Counted from the first letter of the stretch, positions 46,189 to 57,139 are shown. The stretch is 64,000 bases of DNA from Nemophila menziesii (GCA_029959085.1 JARWIR010000005.1:4962501-5026500); one strand, 5' to 3'. The notes: generated by a model from the sequence alone, not told the origin. Numbers and translations are program-made.

Positions 46189-48208
46189 CTAAGGGCATAT
46201 TGGGATACCATCATTGGACTTCAAATCTGTATAACATTTTCCACATTTCTCTTTGTTTCCAAAATATCCCGGAGGAACGCATTTGCATCTACTACAACAG
46301 ACCAAACATGTTTTTATGCACATATTCCTCATATCATTCTTCTTGCATCTCATTACACATAATGGGATGCATGCTGCAAGTATTGTGAAAATAGGTATTG
46401 TGAGACTATGAAAACGTATAATATTTTAATATGTAATGTTCAGCTAATACTATATTGATTCATTATATTTACCTTTCAGGGGTAGTTATGATGTTGAATT
46501 TGGTGGCTCAACTAATGGAGAAGGATTTTGTGCTTTTGATGGAGGGGGTGATGCCTTGTGTAGTGGAGTAGGGGTTGGTGTCTCCCTTGGCGGTGGATGA
46601 ATGGGGTTTTTAATGGATGTGGGGGATAATAATCAAAAATAAAAGAGGGGGTGGTGTTGTAGTTTGTGGTGGATGTGGTTTCTTAAGTTGTAGAAGTGAA
46701 TACTTGACACGGGAATGAGGTGGAAGTGTCTTTGTTGGTAGTGAAGGAGACAACTCCTTCTCTGGAGGATTAAAAGGTGGTGTCTTTGTTGGTTAAGGTG
46801 GAATAGGTTTCTTTATTGGTGGTGGAGGAAAATACGGGATGAGGAGAAGAAGGTGGTGTCTTCGCTAGTGGTGGATGAGGTGGGTTCTTAACTGGTGGTT
46901 GTGGAGAATAATTGACAGGAGGATGAAGCGGTGGTGGAGAAGGTTAATTCTTAATTGGTGATGGGGAAGAATACTTGATGGGAGGAGGAACTACACGTGG
47001 TGCTTTTGTTGGTGGTGAAGGAGACAATTTCTCAAGTAGTTGTAAAGGAGAGTATTTGACGGGTAGAGGAGGTGGAAGTGTTTTACTTGGTGGTGGAAGT
47101 GGTATCTTGAAGAATACTTGGTGAATGGAGGAGGATAAAAGTCGACAAAGGATGGAGGAGGTGGTTCATTAATAATAGTGGAGGGACGGGAACACTAATT
47201 AATTGAGGAATAAGTGGTGGAGGTGAGGTCGTACCTGGTGGTGGTGGAGGTGATGATGAGGCTGAAACTGGTGGTGAAGACGAGGGTACCACAACTGGTG
47301 CTGGTGCTGGAGAAGGAGTAAAGTTGTTAACAGACGGAGGAGATGATTCTTTGAGTGGAGTAGAAGGGGATGTATAGTTGGCTGATGAAGGGGGCAGTGA
47401 GATAACTGGTGGAGAAATAAGTGGTGGTAAGGATGGTGTTATTGTAGGAGAAGAAAAAGGTGTCTCTATTTGTGAAGGAGATGGTGAATAATGTTCTGAT
47501 ATGGGGGGCGATGAGTTGATTGATGGAGAAATAAATGGTGGTGGTGGGCGTGGTTCTGTTATAATTGGTGAAGGAGATAGAGGTGCCTTAATAGGTGATT
47601 TGGGAGAAAAAATATTTACAAGTGGTGGATAAGGTAGTTCATTAGTTGGTGAAGAAGTTGGCATAAACTGAATCGATGGTGGGGATGGTGATATAATTGG
47701 TGGAAAAATGTATAGTGGTGGTGATGTCGTAAATGGTGGATGAGGTGTAGGTGCCATAGTCGGTGATGAAGAAGGAGGGGGTGTATACGTTATTGGTGAA
47801 AGGAGTGGCAATGGTGTTGCAAATGGTGGAGAAAATGTAGGTGGTTCGGTTGGTGGTAGAGGATGATGTATTTGGGGTGAATCAAGATGTGATTTTTTGA
47901 TTAGAACGTTATCTTCTAATGTTTTTGCCGGGCTAATATGATCTTGTGTATACACGACCTAAAGAACAAGTAAGGGGTTGTAAATATTTAAGATGAAAAA
48001 GCTGTATTAAAATATAATTATGGATAAAAAAGTACTACCTGTAGACAATATATAATAGAGTAATTATGAAGAGGAGCATAAGTAAAAATTGAAAAATACT
48101 TCAACGTATATCCGTAACCCAAAAGAGAAAGAACCAAGACAATAAACATACCTTTGTAGTAATTAGAAGCAAACATCCCAAGAGAAATATGATAGGTTTT
48201 GAAGCCAT
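46189..48208 (-). pseudogene. Decayed paralogue of the proline-rich GASA gene
   Basis: Same three-exon plan: exon 1 48208-48152 (signal peptide MASKPIIFLLGCLLLITTK, donor GTATGT), exon 2 47958-46473, exon 3 46373-46189. Exon 3 is intact and encodes ACIPLCVMRC to DGIPICP with all 12 GASA cysteines. Exon 2 opens VVYTQDHISPAKTLEDN, then a Pro/Ser-rich domain (TYTPPPSSSPTMAPTPHP..) unlike the regular PPPP repeats of the other gene. The frame is lost near 47160 and again below. An in-frame TAA (46488-46486) stands five codons before the exon 2 donor. So the GASA module cannot be reached from the normal start. Confidence 0.75.
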
Positions 48209-48267
48209 CGTGAAAGCTAAGAAAGGCTTTGTGTTTGGTGAGTTGTGGATGAGTGGAATGCAAGTGT

Positions 48268-48301
48268 ACATATAGTGTTTTTTCTACACCAATAGTCAAC
48301 T
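48268..48301 (-). promoter_or_regulatory. TATA and W-box of the GASA paralogue
   Basis: Minus strand CACTATATGTAC about 60 bases before the ATG, with AGTTGACT (W-box core) 20 bases further up, paralleling the functional-looking paralogue at 23098-23135. Confidence 0.4.
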
Positions 48302-48737
48302 AAATAATTGCTGGAAATGTGTTAAATTCTACGTTGTCTTTTCTAGATCTGAGTAATCAATCTAACATGTCACATGTGCACTGCATTGACAATTTCACAC
48401 TTAAGTTCTCATGGCATTAATCAAATTATATATGAGCTTTATGGTCTGATATTTTTTAGCGCCTAGATAGAATTTAGACAAAATCTAAAACTAAACCATT
48501 TTTCGTCTAAATGGACCGTTCGTCATATACTAGCAACCAATTGGTCCTGGCCCATTTCAGACTCTAATTATCGTGTCTTTCATGCAAATAAAGGAAAATT
48601 AAAAAGAATGTTACAAGGCATGATACAAAACACCTGGTCCGGCCCAATTTGAACAAATGTTAACAATTTCATAACGCAATTGCTAAATTAAAACAAACTA
48701 ATCATACTTTTTAACAAAAAAAAAAGAAATACACTAT
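48302..48737. other. Intergenic stretch
   Basis: No gene or element recognised between the two minus-strand loci. Confidence 0.5.
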
Positions 48738-49625
48738 TTAGCTCATATCTTCATCATCTTGAAAGCTCAAATTCAATGTTTGTAATTTGAAGCCCGAACC
48801 TTGTATTGTCTCGACCAGGCCCGAAGCTACTCCTGTAGCTTGTACAGTCGTTTGCTTTGTCAACTACAGAAAAAGGAGAAATTAATGAATTAAAATTAAA
48901 GCCTGTATTTGCAATTTGAAAAGTAACTTTCTACTACATAATATGTTATTAAGATAGTGTCGATGTACTCACTTCCACACTAGCAATACCCTCGCTAAGT
49001 TGAACTTTGAGATCAGTTACACCCTCAATTCCCTGAAAATGCACAAACACCCCCAAGCTTTTAGAAAATCATGTCAGTTAGCATTAATTTAAAGACAAAA
49101 TATCACAATTCACCTCTAGAGCTTTGGTAATCATTGGAATAGCCACCTCATTCATTGTTCCTTCCGCCTACAAATTTATCAAGTAAACATAAAAGCAAGC
49201 TACTTAACTACAATTCACAAAAGGGAAGAATATAAACTCTAAAAATGGGACTAAAATCCAAAGAATTGAACAGGTAAACATAAAAGCAAGCTAATTGATT
49301 ACAAATTAAACAAATTAAGATAATTAAAGAGTACCCGGAACAACATGGTGAGAACATCAGAAGGGGAGACTTGAACAGAAACGGTTTGGTCAATAGTGGT
49401 GGTTGAGGTTGCTGGAGGTGATTCTTCAGCTGTTACAGCTTCTTCTGCAAGTGCATTGATTCTCATACTTCTTGTTCTTGTGTGTAAATTGGTGGAGTGA
49501 CACGTGGCGATACGAGAAGGGTTTGTGGTACGGAATTGAAGAAATTGTGGGGTTGGAGAAAGAGAAGAGAGGTGAGATTTGGGTTTGCAGGAGAGATAAA
49601 ATGGTGAGATAGTATTGGCAGCCAT
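48738..49625 (-). CDS. Predicted plastid HMA-fold protein without CxxC
   Basis: Four exons joined by consensus GT-AG introns, all phase 0: 49625-49335, 49167-49114, 49032-48973, 48863-48738; 176 residues. The N-terminal 55 residues are rich in Ser/Thr/Pro/Arg with almost no acidic residues, a typical chloroplast transit peptide. The rest (VSVQVSPSDVLTMLFR.., AEGTMNEVAIPMITKALEGI, EGVTDLKVQLSEGIASVE.., TGVASGLVETIQGSGFKLQT) has the beta-alpha-beta-beta-alpha-beta order of heavy-metal-associated domains. GTMNEVAIPMITKALEGIEGV aligns with the GMTCxxC..ALxxLxGV helix. The two metal-binding Cys are absent, so metal transfer is unlikely; a protein-interaction role is inference. No lesion is seen. 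MULE copy C ends 239 bases upstream of the ATG. Confidence 0.82.
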
Positions 49626-50360
49626 TGGAGCTCTGTATGTTCTTTCTCTAGTATGTCGGATTTTATTATCTACTTATCCGTTAGCTCTCCTTCGTTGAGA
49701 AATTGTTATGTTAAGTTTTATTGGGTATAATAACCGTATAGTTTGACAAAAGAAAAGCAAAAAAAAAAGTATAACCATATACTCCGTGTGGTTTTGGTTT
49801 TGACAAAGGATAAAAGATTTTTTTTTTTTTTTCAAAGCATCAATATATAGCTAGATAGAAAGAAGAGATAATTACACCTAGGGTCTTGACTACATCCCCC
49901 TCTTCAAGATGGGGACCCTGCCTAGAGCCTCTTCTTACTAAAGACCTCAGGAAGTTTTTAACACATGAAGCCAAAAACCCCAATTACTAGAATACCCCTT
50001 TTTTTTTTTTTATTCCTATATATACTAAATTAGAAAATTATACTTTTCCATTCACGTTATTATCTCTTCTCTCATTTCTCTCTCCCCCACTTCCTCTCTC
50101 ATACCCCACCTCCCTCCCAAACCGCCACCACCACCACCATAACACAACCATCGAAAATGCAAAAAACCACCAAACCCATCCCCTACCTCTCTCTCCAACA
50201 AGCAGCCATGAAAACCCTAAGTGCAGCACCGGAGAAGAGGACCCTATCGTGACCGGAGGTGTTGCATTGCCCTTCGCCGGAGGAGATTACTGGAGCGAAA
50301 CCCTAGCCTGGTTGGTGGTGTTGGTTCGTCCTCTTCATCTCGTTTGACCAGATCTGGTGA

Positions 50361-50507
50361 GAGAGCTGTTCGTGGATGGTGAAGCTCGGAGCTCGGAGGT
50401 GAGGTTTCGCCGGTGGGTTTCGCGACTTCAGGTGAGAGATCTGTTCGTGGATGGTGAAGCTCGGAGCTCGGAGGTGAGGGCTCGCTGGTGGTTTTCGCGA
50501 CTTCAAG
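50361..50507 (+). repeat. 72-bp tandem duplication in MULE copy C
   Basis: GAGAG(A/C)(G/T)CTGTTCGTGG, ATGGTGAAGCTCGGAGCTCG and GAGGTGAGG occur twice, 72 bases apart, followed in both by CGC(C/T)GGTGG..TTTCGCGACTTCA. The unit is a multiple of three and open in several frames. Confidence 0.85.
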
Positions 50508-50884
50508 CTCGATCTATGCGCTGCATTGTTTCTGTTCGTGGCTGCTCCGATCTATTCGCGGTGGTTTTTGTGGTGTTACGGTGGTGTTATGGTGGTGGTG
50601 GTGTTCGCGTTATGGTGGTGGCGGTGTTCGTGTTATGGTGGTGGCCATTGGAGCTTCGGAGCTTGGTAGTGGTTGTGGTGTTTTGGTGGTGCTGCTGCTC
50701 CGTTCAAGAGCTCGGCTGATTTTTTTTTTTTTTTTAATTTTTTCAGATCTGGTCAAACTCAAATATAGGTATTTTTTTTTATTCGTTTTAATTGCTTTTT
50801 GTATGTGTAATTCATTGAAATTGTATTAAAAAGTTTGAAAAGTAAATAATTTAATATTTAGGATTTATTATTTATTTATTTTTG

Positions 50885-51110
50885 TAAAATACTCATCAAA
50901 TATGCAGAGTACTCATCAAAATTACGGAGTACTCATCAAAATTATGGAGTACTCATTAAAATTCATAGAGTAACTCATTAAAATTATCTAAAATACTCAT
51001 TAAAATTATTCGGAGCACTCAATAAATATATAGAGTACTCATTAAAATTCTCGGAGTACTCTATGTTTTTCTCGGAGTACTCTATCTTTTTCTCGGAGTA
51101 CTCTATCTTT
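50885..51110 (+). repeat. GAGTACTC array in MULE copy C
   Basis: Seven exact AGTACTC copies and four one-base variants, spaced mostly 17-22 bases, with a shared AT(C/T)AAAATT spacer on the left side and TATCTTTTTCTCG on the right. Self-complementary core AGTACT. Confidence 0.85.
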
Positions 51111-52296
51111 TTTTCCGGTGACCGTGACTGGTGGTCGGAGGTCGGTGGTCGGAGGTCGGTGGTCGGTGGTCGGTGGTCGGAGGTCGGAGGTCGGAGGTCG
51201 GTGGTAGGTGGTGGGAGGTTGGAGGTAGGTGGGTAGTGGTAGGTAGAGGAGAGAGAAACAGTGACATCACACTTTTTGTCTTTTAGTGATAGTAAGGGTA
51301 GGAAAGACTATTGTCAAAATTGAGGTCCCTAAGAAGAATGCCATTTAAAAAACTACTCTATAGAGAAGACAATTTGTCTCCAAGACCCTATATATAATTC
51401 ACCCTAGAAAGAACAGTTACAAATTACCCTACCCCTATCGGGTCTTTGTCAGTTCTAAAGAAATAAAAGAAACCCTTTCAGTTTGGAATAAGGAGGGGTT
51501 ATTTGGTAGTAATAGGAAATAAGAATATAATAAAAGAATAAAAATTAGAAGCATTTAATTTTATTTAGATTAAATAGAAAAAAAATCTATATAATAAAGC
51601 AAAATGAAAATTAACTCTCCCTATTTATCCTTAAACTTCCCCATTCATCTCATAATTTCTCCATATGTCTCATAATTCCCTCATTCGTCTCATAATTTCC
51701 TCATTCTTCTCCTTTATTTTCATTTTACATATCCTATGATCGTTTGAAAAAAAAAACTTTTACCCATAAATCCCCAATCAAAACGTAGCATCATAGAACA
51801 AAAATATATTCTTAAATTTTACATTTTAAAAAATATATTTAAATTTTTTACATTTGTACAAGAATACGTTATACATTTCTGTTGGATTTAATAAAAAAAA
51901 TATTAAAAAATATAAAACAAATGGAATTTATGTGGGTTTAAGAAAAAAGTTGTAAAAAAAAAGAAAATACAAATAATTTAGTAAACAATAAAATATTTTC
52001 TATATTTATATTTTGATATACAAATATAAAAATAATTGATAATTAAATAATTAAAATACTACTAAAAGTAATAATTACTATTTGTGGCATTTTGTATATC
52101 TACATTTTTATTATAAAATCGTAAAATCCTACTTATTTTTTGTTAATAAACTAAAAAAAGAATCTGAATATTTTAATTAGTAATCGTATTACTATTTGAG
52201 TAGTTTGTAGATAATATTTTTCATTTTGAATACTCACTTTTAAAAAATATAGCATACAAATATTTACATATAATTTTTTCTATTCATAGTTATTTT

Positions 52297-52721
52297 TTGC
52301 AGGCTAAAACAAAAAATACAATGGACACACTCGAAATGCTAACTAAGACTATAACAAATTCATACGATGAATATGGTGAAATCGATAATATAACCCTTTT
52401 ATGGACTGAATTCACTGACGAACCAATGAATTCAACTAAATCTGTGCTTGATCACATTAAACGAAAGGAAGAAAATTATTATTCCTTTAGAAGTAGTACA
52501 AACGTTCCTTTAGATCTGCCCCCTTGCTATATGTCATAGTTGCCACGCTTCCTCAAGATTGGCCAATAGCAAATATTCTACCTTTACTAAAAAATATGGA
52601 TAAACTAGAAGATTTGAAAGTTTTACTTGATGATATTGAGTTTACGATGCAAGCAGATTTAACCCTTGCTAACATGGAGCAGCGTACCTTATATTCGAAT
52701 GGTCGTTATTTATCAATGTAA
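52297..52721 (+). pseudogene. Unrecognised protein fragment in Helitron 1
   Basis: Two overlapping frames (52297-52539, 52524-52721) read TMDTLEMLTKTITNSYDEYG.., SVLDHIKRKEENYYSF and ATLPQDWPIANILPLLKNMD.., DLKVLLDDIEFTMQ. The second frame takes over near 52530, suggesting a frameshift. The look (IATLPxxW, charged helices) is faintly like a retrotransposon gag, but I do not recognise it with confidence. It may be a captured fragment. Confidence 0.35.
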
Positions 52722-53161
52722 TAGGTTTTTGGGAGTGGATTTTAATAAATTAGTCTAAATTCGACAATAAATTTATGGTATTTATTTGCTACTTTTTCAT
52801 GAATAATCGTTTTTAGGGAGTCATTTGTAATAAATTGTTCTTGATTCGATAATAATTGTATTGTATTGGAGAACTACTTTTTTATGGATTGAAATAAATT
52901 AGTTGAACTTATTACATTATACTTACGTGTGTCATATTTCAGTATATGTATTACTAGATAATTGTTTCATTTGTATAACATGTAATATAGATTTATCGTT
53001 TTATTTACCAAATGTTAATAAATCCTCATATTTTTAAGATCATTGTACTAATCAAATAACGAGCGTATCAAATAACAAAAACAAGGTCTCAAAAATGAGT
53101 GCATCCCGAGTCCAATCGAATGCAAAAGTTCGCAGACCTCAAGTAAGCCTATAATTTCACT

Positions 53162-53275
53162 TTATGATCGAATACGTGTATTTTTTCTTGATGTTGAACA
53201 AACAACACCTAATATTGTATACCCTGAAGTTTCAAAATAATGTATATTATAAGTAAACACACAACACGAATGTCA
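53162..53275 (+). pseudogene. Extra copy of the helicase C-terminal tail
   Basis: TTATGATCG.ATA.GTGTA.TT, GAACAAACAAC.CCTAATATTG and TATTATAAGTAA(A/G)CACACAA match 54872-54985 nearly base for base. It encodes the same tail (YDRIRVFFLDVEQTTPNIVYPE, then stop). It lies upstream of the main helicase, so it is the end of another, mostly deleted helicase copy. Confidence 0.7.
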
Positions 53276-53319
53276 TTATATTGTAACTAATACATAATTG
53301 ATATTATTATACAGGTTTC

Positions 53320-54952
53320 GCAGAAAAATAAAAGAATCAAAATGACTATCTACACAACTCGCGCTATAAACCGTGCTCCAATTTTGAAACAAAATTCACA
53401 ACTCATGAATTGGAACTTGGTTGTTGAAAATCGATTGATAAGAGAACATTGACAACTTCAAAGGGAAGCGAAAGATAGGGATGCAGATATAAACGTTGAT
53501 CGACTTAACAATGCACAAAGGCGCGCATACGATAAGATTGTTGATTCTGTGTTTAATATTAAAGGTATAACTTTCTTCTTGAATGGAGGTGCTGGAACTG
53601 GAAAAACCTTTTTATACAATACGATATCAACAAAATGTCGGAGTTTAGATTATTTTGTGATTAATGTAGCTTCGTCAGGAATCACATCGTTGTTATTGAT
53701 TGGAGGTCGAACTGCACATTCCACATTCTCGATACCACTGAATATTGTGGAAGATTCTATTTGTCATATTTCTAAACAATCCCTCCAAGCTGAGTTGATA
53801 CGAAAAACAAGTCTCATAATTTGGGATGAAGTTCCGATGTAACATCGAAATTGTGTTGAGGCTGTTAATCGAATGTTACAAGATATACATAAAAAATGAG
53901 AAGCCATTATGGGGAAACACTGTTGTTCTCGGAGGTGATTTCTGACAAATTTTACCAGTTGTACCAAAAGGTGTACGCGAACAAATAGTCGGAGCCTCAT
54001 TAAGACGTTCTATACTTTAGAGAAAAATTCACATGCTTACATTAGATGTTAATATGCGTCTCAACGACTCAATTAGCGGGAACTCAGATTTTGCCGACTT
54101 CCTACTAAAGGTAATTTTAATGGCTCTAAATTTTGTTACAAATTTTTTTTATACTCATAAATTTAAGTGTTTGTTAATCATTCTAGATTGGCTCTAACTC
54201 AGAAGAATTAATAGAGATCCCAACAACAATGTGCAAGTGCACAAATTTGAACAATTTGATATCAACCACATATCCTAACTTGCATGACCTCGAAACTGTA
54301 ACTAACACATATCTCAATGAACGCACTATACTGTCCGCGAGAAATGATGATGTTAGTGAGATCAACAATCTTGCACTTAAGATTTTTCTTGGAATACAGA
54401 AGACGTATCTAGCAGCTGATAAGATGGTTGAAGAGGATCAAGTAGATAAATCTATAACATCTCGATATCCAAATGAGTATTTAAACTCACTGAATCCAAG
54501 TGGGTTACCTCCGTGCAAATTGGAATTAAAAGAGGGTGCTCCTATCATGTTGTTAAGAAATATTGCCCCGGAGGATGGATTGTGTAATGACACGCGGTTA
54601 ATGGTTGTCAGATGTTTAACACGTGTTATTGAAGCCCGCAATTTGAATGGAGATAAATCCGGTAATTTGGTATTCATTCCAAGAATATCATTGACGCCTT
54701 CTGACTCGGAAATACCCTTGTGATGACAAGGAGACAATTTCATGTGCGTTTAGCCTATGCCATGACCATCAATAAATCACAAAGTCAATCTGTGAAATTC
54801 GTTTGGATCGATTTGCGAACACCAGTATTTAGTCATGGACAATTGTATGTTGCATTATCAAGATGTACGAGTTATGATCGCATAAGTGTACTTCTTCCCG
54901 GTGGTGAACAAACAACAACTAATATTGTATATCCTGAAATTTTAATATAATG
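53320..54952 (+). pseudogene. Helitron PIF1-like helicase
   Basis: [18 protein letters not shown] leads to Walker [15 protein letters not shown] (53585-53625), [20 protein letters not shown] and Walker [11 protein letters not shown]. Next come DVNMRLNDS and, after a likely intron (54111-54186, GTAATT..TTCTAG), [16 protein letters not shown] and the final [29 protein letters not shown] motif. Stops at 53840 (CAA to TAA), 53943 (CGA to TGA) and 54018 (TGG to TAG), plus a frameshift near 54720, inactivate it. The family unwinds DNA during rolling-circle Helitron transposition; the conserved GQ of SQGQT is SQS here. Confidence 0.8.
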
Positions 54953-55236
54953 TTTATTATAAGTAAGCACACAAGACGAATGATCATATATGTATTTTCG
55001 ATTCTTTTTCTTTTTAATTTTTTTCGTATTTCAACTTCTTTATTAGTTGTTTGATAAATCATACACATATTTATGTTCATTTGAATTTTATAATAATTTT
55101 TTTTTATAATTTCTGTATAACACACTATCTATAATTTCAGTATTTACATTTTCAATACCAAAAATCATTCTAATTTTTAAACATTTCATATGTATCAACA
55201 TTAAATGAACAAGTAACTGGAATATTATTTTTGGGA

Positions 55237-55263
55237 GTGCCTTCAGGCACGGGCTATACCTAG
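55237..55263 (+). terminator. Helitron 1 3' hairpin and CTAG
   Basis: Stem GTGCC/GGCAC, loop TTCA, then GGGCTATAC and CTAG (55260-55263). Helitron transposition terminator; not a transcription terminator. Confidence 0.85.
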
Positions 55264-55769
55264 TCTATATTACATAACACAACTCACCTAATTTCTCCCA
55301 TTTTCCCTCTTTCCTCATTTAGCTCATAATTATCATGTTTAACTCCTTAAAACTCTCATAAATTCAATTCTAAACTAAAAGAAAATGAAAATAAAAAAAT
55401 ACTAAAACCCATATTCTAACTCTCATAAATTCTAAACTAAAAGAAATTAAAAAAAAGTAGTAAAACCTATCTTCACACTCACAGAGTCGCATTCATCGGC
55501 TTAAAAAACAAAAATAAATTTCTTTCACCTCCACCTTTCCACCTAGCCGTTGTTGACAAAAAAAAATTCAACCTAGTCGCTCTCCTTCACAAGAAAACCG
55601 CCCCAATCAGGGAGCATTCTCCACTATCATCAATCGGGTTTGGCGAACAACCCAAATTAAGGTAAAAGAGTTTTTTTTACCATTGAAACTCTAAAAAATT
55701 AAATTATTTTTAACCAATCTTATTACATTTACAAATTTTCTGAATTATTTGATTTAATTATAATCACAG

Positions 55770-56150
55770 TTGTATATTTTTTAATATTTTTATAGAAATC
55801 CTACAATGGTCATTTTATGGCCGTTGGAAGCCTTTTTACCGCATGAGAAGTCGCATGAGAAGTGATGCGCTGAGAATACATCCCAAATTAAGGTAAAAAA
55901 AATATAATTACCGTATGTGTTGTTTATAATATTTTTATTGAAATCCTACAATGATTATTTTATGGCCGTGAGGCCTTTTACTGTATGAGAATGATTCACA
56001 TCTAAAATTAAGGTAAAAAAATATAATTACAGTCTGTGTTGTTTATAATATTTTTATAGAAATCCTACGATGGCCATTTTATGGCTGTGAGAAGCCTTTT
56101 ACCGTATAAGAATGATGCACTGAGAATACATCCCAAATTAAGGTAAAAAA
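55770..56150 (+). repeat. Three-unit tandem repeat, each ending in a donor-like site
   Basis: Units share TATAGAAATCCTAC.ATGG, CATTTTATGGC(C/T)GT, AGCCTTTTACCG.AT, GAATACATCCCAAATTAAG and GTAAAAAAA. They lie at about 55790-55895, 55935-56012 (shorter) and 56050-56145. AAATTAAG/GTAAAA closes each unit, and a fourth stub is at 55655. Confidence 0.75.
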
Positions 56151-56363
56151 ATTAATTGATTTTTGCATCTTAGTCTCTGGTTGTTGTGTATATTTCAGGG
56201 TCTTATAACAAAAGATAGGAATTTGCTAAAAATTCAGATTTCATGCTTCAAAAATAAAGTATAAGAGTAGACGTATTGACATTGGTCCATGTGTAATGAA
56301 AGGTAGCAATATATATTATTTACGTAAACTTGGGAAATAAGTTTAACTAATTCTCTTTTGCAG

Positions 56364-56700
56364 ATTTTTGGGTTTGCGTATCTGGAACCACTTGGTCATT
56401 TCCTTCAGATATTGTTGGATAAGCTTACAAAGTGAAAAAAGATTCAAAAGCTTATATTTCAGTTGAATTCGCATATAAGTCCCTTAATTATCTTTTTCTT
56501 CAGGTGGTAATTGAGCAATTAACAAGCTTGCTCAAGTTATTCAGGTCTTTTTATATTATAAGATAATTAAGAAATCTTATTATTTAAGATAGTAATTATT
56601 TATTGATCTTTAATTTTACAGTTGATTGGATTATTTACTGATTATCAAATAAGAGGGAATGACTTTCGAGGAAAAGCAAAAAGGCTTAGTTAAGTTTACA
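56364..56700 (+). pseudogene. Captured exon-like blocks in Helitron 2
   Basis: Three blocks bordered by AG and GT/TG: IFGFAYLEPLGHFLQILLDK (after TTTTGCAG), VVIEQLTSLLKLF (after TTCTTCAG, before GTCTTT) and LIGLFTDYQIRGNDFRGKAK (after TTTACAG). They look like short exons of one plant gene separated by introns of about 90 bases. I cannot name the source gene. Confidence 0.4.
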
Positions 56701-57092
56701 CGAATCACCATATGAGAATCTTGAAATATCGTGGATATTAGAATTACTTGAAAGATCCAGGTCATTTTCTTATACATCTATGGTCAGTTTAATTGAAAGT
56801 AATTTTTTCTCAGGTAAGATTTATGAATGATCATGGCCATTTAATACAATTCATTTGTTAATATGACCTTTTATATAATTTGGTAATAGGTTCTTGATGG
56901 ATGGCTTCGTATTTGCAAATGCCAGAGAAAGGAACAAGAGTTGGTAAATTGCACAAATAGTCCTTTTAGATTTATATATATGTTTTATTGAGTTTTTTTT
57001 AGACGCGATATATTGTGGTTGAGGAAATTATATATGGTTTAGAATCTGGTATAATTTTTTACACCATTAGTCCCTATCTTATGTAAAATATC

Positions 57093-57095
<3 letters not shown>

Positions 57096-57134
<39 letters not shown>
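57096..57134. repeat. (AT)n microsatellite in Helitron 2
   Basis: Pure AT dinucleotide run. Confidence 0.9.

Positions 57135-57139
<5 letters not shown>

Larger units (their letters stand above)
49865..51404 (-). mobile_element. Non-autonomous Mutator-like element, copy C (1540 bp)
   Basis: Perfect 9-bp duplication TAGAAAGAA (49856-49864, 51405-51413). Left end GAGATAATTACACCTAGGGT; right end read inward GGGTGAATTATATATAGGGT; both go on CTTG. Reverse orientation relative to A and B. Inside from the right: CT-rich arm, GGTCGG minisatellite (51120-51235), GAGTACTC array (50885-51110), AT-rich centre, then a GC-rich part (50060-50710) with a 72-bp tandem duplication. It stands in the upstream region of the HMA-like gene and may influence its expression (inference). 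Confidence 0.88.
51586..55263 (+). mobile_element. Helitron 1 (3678 bp), decayed autonomous type
   Basis: 5' end TCTATATAATAAAGCAAAAT preceded by A; 3' end hairpin GTGCCTTCAGGCAC (55237-55250), then GGGCTATACCTAG followed by T. These are the canonical Helitron features: TC start, short hairpin about 10 bases before CTAG, A/T insertion site, no terminal inverted repeats. It carries a broken PIF1-type helicase and other short open frames, but no recognisable Rep domain. It is followed without a gap by a second Helitron. Confidence 0.8.

Noticed and set aside
50357..50829. Open frames of 113-120 codons in MULE copy C
   Set aside because: Same reason: GC-rich duplicated DNA open in several frames and low-complexity Trp/Val-rich peptides.
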